Part shown: positions 1 through 5,915 of the stretch, in pieces
Numbering within the stretch: the stretch's first letter is position 1
How the letters are laid out: each line of letters begins with the position of its first letter
Source of the DNA: Bacteroidales bacterium UBA1189
GTDB lineage: Bacteria > Bacteroidota > Bacteroidia > Bacteroidales > Bacteroidaceae
Length of the DNA stretch: 10,866 nt
Direction of reading: 5' to 3'
NCBI GenBank assembly: GCA_002309805.1
Contig: DBYJ01000028.1
Span: forward strand, 671-11,536
Translations under genes and position numbers: made by a program
Notes under the pieces: generated by a model
The model's input: the letters and a program-made list of their open reading frames with translations, nothing else
The model's database searches: none
What the model was told of the DNA's origin: nothing

Positions 1-801
1 AAAAAAGGAGAGCTCATCGCCGCCCTTCCTGCCAATTGGGAGGAGGAAGAGAGAGCCGTCTGTTCGCATGGAGGGCTTACCTACGGCGGGCTGATACTCT
101 CGTCGCATATCACGGCGGTAGAGGCGTTGGAAGTTTTCAGTTGTGCGATGGACTGGTTCCAGAATACTCTTGGAGCCGCACGCTGGGTGTATAAGCCCAT
201 GCCCTACATTTATCACCGTCTGCCAGCGGAAGAAGACCTCTACGCCCTGTTCCGTTTGGGCGCTACACTCCACAGTCGTGCCATCTCCTCCGTCGTTGAC
301 CTGAAGGATCGTCTGCCCATGCGCGAGCTGCGCCGACGGGGCGTGAAGAAAGCACTTGGGGCAGGCGTTACCTGTACGGAAAGCACGGACTTTACAGCCT
401 TCTGGCCCATCCTCGCCGAGGTGTTGCAGACGAAGCACGGACGCACCCCCGTCCACACGCTAGATGAGATGCTGCTGCTCCACGAACGCTTCCCTGAAAA
501 CATCCGTCTCTTTTTGGCTCTTGGCTCGGACGGCAATCCGTTAGCGGGGACGGTGGTCTATGAGACGGAGCGTGTCGCCCATGCCCAGTACATCGCGGCT
601 TCGGCAGAGGGAAAGGCGCTGGGTGCACTCGACTGCCTCTTCGACTGGCTCATCACCGAGCGCTATGCCGACAAGGCCTATTTCGACTTCGGCATCTCCA
701 CCGAACAGGGCGGAACGTGGCTCAACGAGGGCTTGCTGTTCCAGAAAGAAGGTTTCGGCGCCCGGGCAGTGGTGTACGATGCCTACGAAATCCGGTTCTA
801 A
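1..801 (+). CDS. GNAT/FemAB-like acyltransferase, 3' part (start outside window)
   Basis: The frame is open from base 1 to the TAA at 799-801, giving at least 266 residues. An internal TTG at 127 is not needed as a start, because upstream codons already read as protein (for example SHGGLTYGGLILS). The C-terminal part looks like a GNAT fold of the FemAB / BioF2-like class: a stretch with FLALGSDGNPLAGTVVYE (substrate-binding strands), then AHAQYIAASAEGKALGALD (helix after the acceptor site), then YFDFGISTEQGG and LNEGLLFQKEGFGARAV near the end. Such proteins usually move an acyl or aminoacyl group onto a sugar or peptide in the cytoplasm, and in Bacteroidetes they often sit near surface-polysaccharide genes. 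The substrate cannot be told here and the upstream neighbours are missing. It ends 73 bp before the first FAS1 gene, which has its own promoter, so they need not be co-transcribed. The family call is recognition by eye. Confidence 0.7.
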   Translation, partial: KKGELIAALPANWEEEERAVCSHGGLTYGGLILSSHITAVEALEVFSCAMDWFQNTLGAARWVYKPMPYIYHRLPAEEDLYALFRLGATLHSRAISSVVDLKDRLPMRELRRRGVKKALGAGVTCTESTDFTAFWPILAEVLQTKHGRTPVHTLDEMLLLHERFPENIRLFLALGSDGNPLAGTVVYETERVAHAQYIAASAEGKALGALDCLFDWLITERYADKAYFDFGISTEQGGTWLNEGLLFQKEGFGARAVVYDAYEIRF

Positions 802-824
802 GCGTTTTTTTCGCTTTTTTCTTG
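800..824 (+). terminator. Weak intrinsic terminator after the acyltransferase gene
   Basis: AAGCG (800-804), a loop of seven T, then CGCTT (812-816) running into further T. The 5-bp stem overlaps the stop codon, and the T tract overlaps the -33 region of the next promoter. The stem is short, so termination here is only plausible. Confidence 0.35.
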
Positions 825-852
825 TTTTAAAAAAATACATGCTGTACTTTTG
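822..852 (+). promoter_or_regulatory. Bacteroidetes-type promoter of the first FAS1 gene
   Basis: TTG at 822-824, a 20-bp spacer, then TACTTTTG at 845-852, which fits the Bacteroidetes primary-sigma consensus (TTTG about -33, TAnnTTTG about -7). The expected start of transcription is near 859, giving a leader of only about 16 nt with no Shine-Dalgarno sequence, as is usual in this phylum. Confidence 0.7.
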
Positions 853-874
853 TGGCTGAAAAAATGTAAGCATA

Positions 875-2980
875 ATGAAAAAACATTTTTACTTAACCTT
901 ATTAGCCCTTATCTGTCTTACGGGATGCGTTGAGGAAATCGACACGAGTAACCGCTACACGTTCACGGGCGAAACCGTCGGTAGTTTTCTGGAAAAGAAC
1001 GAGGACCTATATGGTGATTTCAACTACATGCTGCGTCGTACAGGCCTCATGAGCCTGTTGAAGGCCTACGGCACATACACTTGCTTCGCTCCCACGAATG
1101 AAGCTGTCGAGCGCTACCTCTTCCAGCAGGATAGCATCTACCGCGCCTCGCTGCAACCCGGCTCGCGCCGAGTGGTGTGGACGGGCATCACCTCGCCCCG
1201 GCTCGAGGACCTTACCGACTCCATGTGTACCGTCATTGCCAATACCCATGTGCTGCCCAAAGGCTTTCTCACTACGGAAATGGAGGGTGATGTCGTGCCA
1301 GCCATGAACCTCAACGACCGTTTCCTCACCATGAGCTTCGGCGTCGATGAGAATCAGCATAGCATCATGTTTATCAATGGCGCTCGCTTGACTATCTGTG
1401 ACCAGGAACAGGAGAACGGCGTCATCCACACGGTGGCTGATGTCCTCAACCCCTCCACCAATACCCTCCCCGCGCAGATTTCCGAGATGCCCTTCCTCAG
1501 TATCTTCTCCGATGCCCTTGCCCGGACGGGGCTTGAAGACTCCTTGCAACTCTATAAGGACGATACCTATACCGATGCCGACAAATGGGCTTCGAATGCC
1601 GATATGAGTGGCGGTTCGCTGCCGTACCCGCCTAATCGCTACTACGGCTATACCGCCTTCTGCGAGCCCGATAGCGTCTTCCACGCCAATGGCATCTACA
1701 ACATCGAGGATCTCTATGCCAAGTGCAAACTCTGGTATCCCCAAGCCACCGACCCCGACTTCCATAGCGAAAACAACGCCCTCTGGCAGTTCGTCGCCTA
1801 CCATCTGCTCAACTACCACCTGCTTTATACGCGTCTGGTGTGCTATAACATCGTCGGCAAGACCAGCAAGACTTCATACAAGTCCGAGAACCACTTCCCC
1901 CGTACCGCCGACCGCTACGAGCACTACGAGACTCTGCAGGGCACCATGTTGAAAATCATGATGCCGCGCAGCAGCGAGATTATCGGCGTTGACCAGAATG
2001 GCTACACACGCGACTACCGCAATACCATCTTCCTCAACTACTCGAAGGAGGTCACGCGCAACAGCGTCCCTGCCAATCCCTGGGACATTACCGTGACGTC
2101 GCGTACGAGTTCGCAGCAGATTCCTCTGAACATCCGCATCATGGATCCCTCTGAGGTGTTGGCCGATACGATTCATTATCCCGGCTTCCTGCAGGAGGCG
2201 CTTAACGGCTCCATTCACCTCATCGACCATCTGCTTATCTACGACGAAGACATCATGGCGGGCTATGTGCTCAATGGCGTCATCCGTATCGATTATAGCG
2301 CTCTGGTGCCTGAGCTGACGAACAATCACCTCCGCTTCTACGACGGCACGGCTAACTACGAGTTTACGTCAGACGTCGGTTTCTTCATCCCCAACGGCTG
2401 GAGCAGGCACGTCAAGGTCTTCAGCGACGAGTGTCGCCTCTCTTATTGTCCGCCACGCGACGGATGGGACGAGTATATGGCCGACCTCTGTATCTGTAAG
2501 GGACAGTTCGACTTCGCCTACCGCCTGCCGCGAGTCCCGCCTGGGACCTACGAGCTTCGTATTAGTTACATCGGTGGCAGTGAGCGAGGTATTGTGCAGT
2601 TCTACGTCGATAACGAGATTACCGGCATCCCTGTTGATAACCGTATCTATGCCGATGACCCGCGCATCGGCTATGTGGCTGATAACCTGACCGACGACAA
2701 TGGCGTGGCCAACGACAAGCAGATGAAGAACCGTGGCTACCTCAAACTTCCTACCGGCTACTACGCCCCCTACGTCGGTGGTGTTGCCCGCAAGTACACC
2801 CACGGCGTCCGTCTGGTCGTTACTACGAAGTATTTCAACAAGGATCCCCATTGGATTCGTATCAAGAATGTCCACGATACCGATAGTGGTTCCGACTTCT
2901 ACAATCACGACTTCATCGAGCTTGTTCCCGTCAGCTGGCTCCGCCGTGAGGATATCCCCGTTGAAGAACAACGATTGTAA
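875..2980 (+). CDS. FAS1 (fasciclin)-domain surface lipoprotein, copy 1
   Basis: 701 residues starting at ATG 875. The N-terminus is a lipoprotein signal peptide (MKKHFYLTLLALICLTGC) with lipobox LTGC and acylated Cys18. It is followed by V-E-E, an acidic +3/+4 pair of the kind seen in Bacteroidetes surface-export signals. FAS1 domain 1 covers about residues 33-193, with CFAPTNEAV at 70-78 and HTVADVLNP from 185. A second, longer FAS1-like region covers about 205-455 and closes with SIHLIDHLLIYDE from 446. Residues about 500-690 form a β-rich C-terminal domain (RLPRVPPGTYELRISY, VQFYVDNEITGIP, WIRIKNV, FIELVPVSW) that suggests a carbohydrate-binding-like sandwich, but I cannot name the family. 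FAS1 domains mediate adhesion or protein-protein contact. In Bacteroidetes such lipoproteins often sit by SusC/SusD pairs, but none is in this window. By eye about four in five residues match the next gene. The ligand is unknown. Confidence 0.87.
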   Translation: MKKHFYLTLLALICLTGCVEEIDTSNRYTFTGETVGSFLEKNEDLYGDFNYMLRRTGLMSLLKAYGTYTCFAPTNEAVERYLFQQDSIYRASLQPGSRRVVWTGITSPRLEDLTDSMCTVIANTHVLPKGFLTTEMEGDVVPAMNLNDRFLTMSFGVDENQHSIMFINGARLTICDQEQENGVIHTVADVLNPSTNTLPAQISEMPFLSIFSDALARTGLEDSLQLYKDDTYTDADKWASNADMSGGSLPYPPNRYYGYTAFCEPDSVFHANGIYNIEDLYAKCKLWYPQATDPDFHSENNALWQFVAYHLLNYHLLYTRLVCYNIVGKTSKTSYKSENHFPRTADRYEHYETLQGTMLKIMMPRSSEIIGVDQNGYTRDYRNTIFLNYSKEVTRNSVPANPWDITVTSRTSSQQIPLNIRIMDPSEVLADTIHYPGFLQEALNGSIHLIDHLLIYDEDIMAGYVLNGVIRIDYSALVPELTNNHLRFYDGTANYEFTSDVGFFIPNGWSRHVKVFSDECRLSYCPPRDGWDEYMADLCICKGQFDFAYRLPRVPPGTYELRISYIGGSERGIVQFYVDNEITGIPVDNRIYADDPRIGYVADNLTDDNGVANDKQMKNRGYLKLPTGYYAPYVGGVARKYTHGVRLVVTTKYFNKDPHWIRIKNVHDTDSGSDFYNHDFIELVPVSWLRREDIPVEEQRL

Positions 2981-2999
2981 AAAATTTTTTTTTATTTTA

Positions 3000-3031
3000 T
3001 TTGTTTGTTTGTTTTTTCTGTGTTATTTTTG
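3000..3031 (+). promoter_or_regulatory. Bacteroidetes-type promoter of the second FAS1 gene
   Basis: TTTG at 3000-3003, exactly 20 bp, then TATTTTTG at 3024-3031, a full match to TTTG-N20-TAnnTTTG. Transcription should begin near 3038, leaving a leader of about 57 nt. That leader contains a small hairpin, AGGGC-GTA-GCCCT, at 3048-3060. The 114-bp gap between the two FAS1 genes is otherwise T-rich, with no stem-type terminator, so read-through from the first gene is possible as well. Confidence 0.75.
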
Positions 3032-3094
3032 CAGCATGAATGAGAGTAGGGCGTAGCCCTCTGTTGAAATAGTACATTGAAAAACAAACGTAAT

Positions 3095-5224
3095 ATGAAA
3101 AAAAACACATCATTACGCAACGGCATTATCACTTTGATGGTGTCGTGCATGGCATTCTCCGCCTGTGTGGAGGACATTGATACCAGCAACCGTTACACAT
3201 TCGTGGGCGAAACCGTCGGTAGCTTCCTTGAAAAGAACGCGGATCTTTACAGCGAATTCAACTACATCCTCACCCGCTCGGGTGTGATGAGCTTGTTGAA
3301 GGCCTATGGTTCCTACACCTGCTTCGCTCCCACCAACGAAGCTGTCGAGCGCTATCTCTTCCAGCAGGACAGCATCTACAAAGCCTCGCTGGCTCCTGGC
3401 TCGCGCAAAGTTGTCTGGACGGGTATAACTTCCCCCAAGCTGGAGGATCTCACCGACTCCATGTGTACGGTTATTTCCAACACCCACGTGTTGCCCCAAG
3501 GTTTCCTCACCACCGATATGGAAGGCGACGTCGTTCCTGCCATGAACCTCAACGACCGCTTCCTCACCATGAGTTTCGGTGTCGATGAGAACCTCCACAG
3601 CATCATGTATATCAACGGTGCTCGTCTGACGGTTTACGACCAGCAGCAGGAGAACGGTGTTGTTCACACGGTAGCTGACGTCCTTAACCCCTCTACCAAC
3701 ACCGTCCCCACGCAGATTGCTGACATTCCCTTCCTCAGCATCTTCTCCGATGCTCTTGTGCGCACGGGTCTTGAGGACGAACTCCAACTCTATAAGGACG
3801 AGAGTTATACCGACTACGACAAGATAGCCACCAAAGCCGACATGGGCGGAGGCTCGGTGCCTTATCCCCCCAGCCGCTACTACGGCTATACCGCTTTCTG
3901 CGAGACCGACAGCGTCTTCCACGCCAACGGCATCTGGAACGTCGAGGACCTCTATGCCAAGTGCAAGGTCTGGTATCCTGAGGCTACCGATCCCGACTTC
4001 CGCAGCGAGAACAACGCCCTCTGGCAGTTCGTGGCTTATCACCTCCTCGACTGGCATCTCCTCTACACCCGTCTCGTGTTCTACAACCTCAGCGGTCGCT
4101 CTACGACTGGCACCTCCTATAAGTCCGAGAACCACTTCTCCAAGTATTCCGACCGCTTTGAGTATTACGAGACCAAGCAAGGCACTCTGTTGAAGATTAT
4201 GATACCACGCAGCATCGACCTTTCGGCTCCCGATCACGATGGCATCATACGTGAGTACCGCAACACCATCTTCCTCAACTACTCCAAAGAAATTATGCGC
4301 AACAGCGTCCCCGCCGATCCTTGGAACGTTACTGTAACGTCGAAGAAGAGCTCGCAGCAGATTCCGGTCAACGTCCGTATCATCGATCCCTCCGAGGCTT
4401 TGGCCGACACTGTGCGCTATCCCCGCTTTGCACAGGAAGCCCTCAACGGCTCCATTCATTTGCTCGATAATCTGCTCATCTACGACGAAGACGTGATGGC
4501 AGGCTACGTCCTCAACAATATCATCCGTATCGACTGGGCTGCCGTTGTCCCTGAACTCACCAACAACCACCTCCGCTGGTACGACGGTACGGCCGGCTAC
4601 AAATTTGTGGGAAGCTATTCCGGTTTCTTCATTCCCGACGGCTACAGCAAGCACGTTCGCATCTATTCCGAAGAGTGCCGTCTCTCCTACTATATGCCGA
4701 ATGACGGTTGGGACGAGTATGAGGGCGATTTGATTACCTGCCGAGGCCCCTACGACTTTGCCTACCGCTTGCCGCGAGTCCCGCCAGGGACGTACGAGAT
4801 CCGCGTCAGCTCCATCAACGAGCCTGAACGTGGCGTTGTGCAGTATTACATTGATGGCGAGGTCACCGGCATCCCCAAGGACAACCGTATCTACGCTACC
4901 GATGCACGTATTGGTTATGTTCCCGACAACCAGACCGACGACAACGGCGTGGCTAACGACAAGCAGATGAAGAACCGTGGCTACCTCAAGCTCCCCATCA
5001 GTTACTGGTCAGTTCGGGAAGGCGGTGCAGCACGTAAGTACAATCACGGCGTCCGCATTGTCCTCACCACCAAGTACCTCACTAACGATGTTCATTGGCT
5101 CCGTATGAAGAACGTCAACGACAACGATGGTGGTAGCGACTACCTGAACCACGACTACTTCGAGCTCGTTCCCGTCAGCTGGCTCCGCCGCGAGGACATC
5201 CCCCTCGACGAACAGCGCCAGTAA
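3095..5224 (+). CDS. FAS1 (fasciclin)-domain surface lipoprotein, copy 2
   Basis: I place the start at ATG 3095 (709 residues). An in-frame TTG at 3077 would add six residues (start, then KNKRN) ahead of a typical Met-Lys-Lys signal peptide, and the ATG aligns with the start of copy 1. The signal peptide ends in the lipobox FSAC with Cys24, followed by V-E-D. The architecture matches copy 1: FAS1 domain 1 with CFAPTNEAV from residue 76, a second FAS1-like region ending around SIHLLDNLLIYDE from 453, and the β-rich C-terminal domain with RLPRVPPGTYEIRVS and FELVPVSWLRRED. Differences from copy 1 are spread evenly, with a few short indels (for example SGRSTTG against VGKTSK, and SYSG near residue 510), so both copies appear to be under purifying selection. 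It is followed by a strong terminator. It is probably an outer-surface adhesion or ligand-binding partner; paralogue pairs may bind different partners, but that is inference. Confidence 0.87.
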   Translation: MKKNTSLRNGIITLMVSCMAFSACVEDIDTSNRYTFVGETVGSFLEKNADLYSEFNYILTRSGVMSLLKAYGSYTCFAPTNEAVERYLFQQDSIYKASLAPGSRKVVWTGITSPKLEDLTDSMCTVISNTHVLPQGFLTTDMEGDVVPAMNLNDRFLTMSFGVDENLHSIMYINGARLTVYDQQQENGVVHTVADVLNPSTNTVPTQIADIPFLSIFSDALVRTGLEDELQLYKDESYTDYDKIATKADMGGGSVPYPPSRYYGYTAFCETDSVFHANGIWNVEDLYAKCKVWYPEATDPDFRSENNALWQFVAYHLLDWHLLYTRLVFYNLSGRSTTGTSYKSENHFSKYSDRFEYYETKQGTLLKIMIPRSIDLSAPDHDGIIREYRNTIFLNYSKEIMRNSVPADPWNVTVTSKKSSQQIPVNVRIIDPSEALADTVRYPRFAQEALNGSIHLLDNLLIYDEDVMAGYVLNNIIRIDWAAVVPELTNNHLRWYDGTAGYKFVGSYSGFFIPDGYSKHVRIYSEECRLSYYMPNDGWDEYEGDLITCRGPYDFAYRLPRVPPGTYEIRVSSINEPERGVVQYYIDGEVTGIPKDNRIYATDARIGYVPDNQTDDNGVANDKQMKNRGYLKLPISYWSVREGGAARKYNHGVRIVLTTKYLTNDVHWLRMKNVNDNDGGSDYLNHDYFELVPVSWLRREDIPLDEQRQ

Positions 5225-5302
5225 CCATTGGTAAGCGAAGGGCTGAGCCCTGCCTGAAAAAAGGAAATCCCTTTTAAGGGAACCTTATCATAAATTTTCT
5301 TT

Positions 5303-5330
5303 GAGACGCGGCATGCCGCGTCTCTTTTTT
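5303..5330 (+). terminator. Rho-independent terminator after the FAS1 pair
   Basis: A perfect 22-bp palindrome at 5303-5324 (GAGACGCGGCA and its complement; foldable as a 9-bp stem with CATG loop) is followed directly by six T at 5325-5330. It lies 79 bp after the stop codon. A weaker nested hairpin at 5261-5286 precedes it and may add stability to the 3' end. Confidence 0.88.
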
Positions 5331-5371
5331 GATTATGGCCTTGTAGGAGAGAGAATTAGCGTAGTGAAGTT

Positions 5372-5539
5372 GTTCCAGTTCCAGTTGTTCCAATTAAAAA
5401 TCGGATGGCCAACACTTCGTTCTTAATTCTCCTTTTATTATATATATATTTAATATATAATCAGTTATATATAATATATAAAGAAAAGAGGGGGAATTGG
5501 GATAGTCGAAAAAACAATTGGAACAACTGGAACTGGAAC
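5372..5539. repeat. MITE-like palindromic element with perfect 24-bp inverted ends
   Basis: The arms at 5372-5395 and 5516-5539 are exact reverse complements over 24 bp. The arm is built from GTTCCA units (GTTGTTCCA-GTTCCA-GTTGTTCCA, starting at 5369). The 120-bp interior is itself imperfectly palindromic and very AT-rich: ATATATAA (5453-5460), TCAG, TTATATAT (5465-5472), extended outward by AATTC near 5425 facing GGAATT near 5493. The whole element could fold as one long hairpin. No transposase, no clear target-site duplication. It may be a non-autonomous mobile element, a REP-like repeat or the template of a structured RNA. Confidence 0.6.
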
Positions 5540-5670
5540 GCTCGGCAGTCCAAGTCTTTTCTAATGCGCAGAATTACAACGTGCTATAGCGCCTCCAATC
5601 CTTCTTTGCCCTTGACGGGAGCTTTGAGCAGGGACAGAAAACTTCCAATTTTTCCTCTAAAAGGCCTCAG

Positions 5671-5694
5671 AAAAAGCAGGGGGGATCCCCCTGC
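5671..5694 (-). terminator. GC-rich hairpin oriented as a minus-strand terminator
   Basis: GCAGGGGG (5676-5683), GAT, then CCCCCTGC (5687-5694): an 8-bp GC-rich stem. On the + strand it is followed by ACGCCG, but on the minus strand it is followed by five T (5675 to 5671), so the orientation fits termination of leftward transcription. No minus-strand protein gene lies to its right, only the 21-bp array. Confidence 0.5.
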
Positions 5695-5710
5695 ACGCCG
5701 ATTCTGCTGA

Positions 5711-5815
5711 CAGAGTTTAACCTCGTGCCGTCAGAGTTTGATTCTATTTTGCCAGAGTTTGATTCTAAATTTTTAGCGTTTGATTCTATTTCGCCAGAGT
5801 TTAACGCTATTTTTA
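5711..5815. repeat. Five-unit 21-bp tandem array
   Basis: Five contiguous units of exactly 21 bp: 5711-5731, 5732-5752, 5753-5773, 5774-5794 and 5795-5815. Each carries CAGAGTTT or a close variant at the left; the three middle units share GTTTGATTCTA. Outer units diverge (GTTTAACCTC in the first, GTTTAACGCT in the last). There are no spacers, so this is not CRISPR. It ends about 50 bp upstream of the -33 region of the next gene. The exact period of two helical turns would put the units on one face of the DNA. Confidence 0.85.
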
Positions 5816-5863
5816 CGCGAGCGGGATATACCGTGTGAAAAAACTCAAAAATACTGACTTTTC

Positions 5864-5896
5864 TTTCGCTTAATCCTTTTTTTGTCACTACCTTTG
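5864..5896 (+). promoter_or_regulatory. Promoter of the large MG2-like protein gene
   Basis: TACCTTTG at 5889-5896 is a full match to the Bacteroidetes TAnnTTTG element. The -33 element is imperfect (TTTC at 5864-5867, spacer 21). Transcription should start near 5903, giving a very short A-rich leader before ATG 5916. The weak -33 box leaves room for an activator, perhaps acting through the array just upstream. Confidence 0.6.
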
Positions 5897-5915
5897 CAAC
5901 TTCAAAAAGAATAAG

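Larger units (their letters stand above)
5225..5915. other. 690-bp repeat-rich intergenic region
   Basis: No convincing gene. In order it holds: small hairpins at 5239-5251 (AGGGC-TGA-GCCCT) and 5261-5286 (nested AAGG/CCTT and CCCTT/AAGGG); a perfect terminator palindrome; a 168-bp palindromic element; about 130 bp (5540-5670) in which I see nothing; a GC-rich hairpin; a 21-bp tandem array; and the promoter of the next gene. An open frame at 5405-5710 runs through the palindromic element and is Asn/Trp-rich only because of the GGAACT-type repeat, so I do not call it a gene. Confidence 0.7.

Noticed and set aside
127..129. TTG at 127 as start of the acyltransferase
   Set aside because: The frame stays open and protein-like back to base 1, so the gene begins to the left of the window.
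3113..4654. 513-codon open frame on the minus strand
   Set aside because: It lies wholly antisense to the second FAS1 gene, whose signal peptide, domains and promoter are clear. The translation is Val/Gly/Glu-rich without domain character, as expected from the codon bias of the opposite strand.
5405..5710. 101-codon + strand open frame with a hydrophobic start and an NNWNNWNW stretch
   Set aside because: It begins inside the AT-rich palindrome (which gives Ile/Leu/Tyr codons by composition) and the Asn/Trp part is the GGAACT repeat arm. No promoter or conserved-looking domain.
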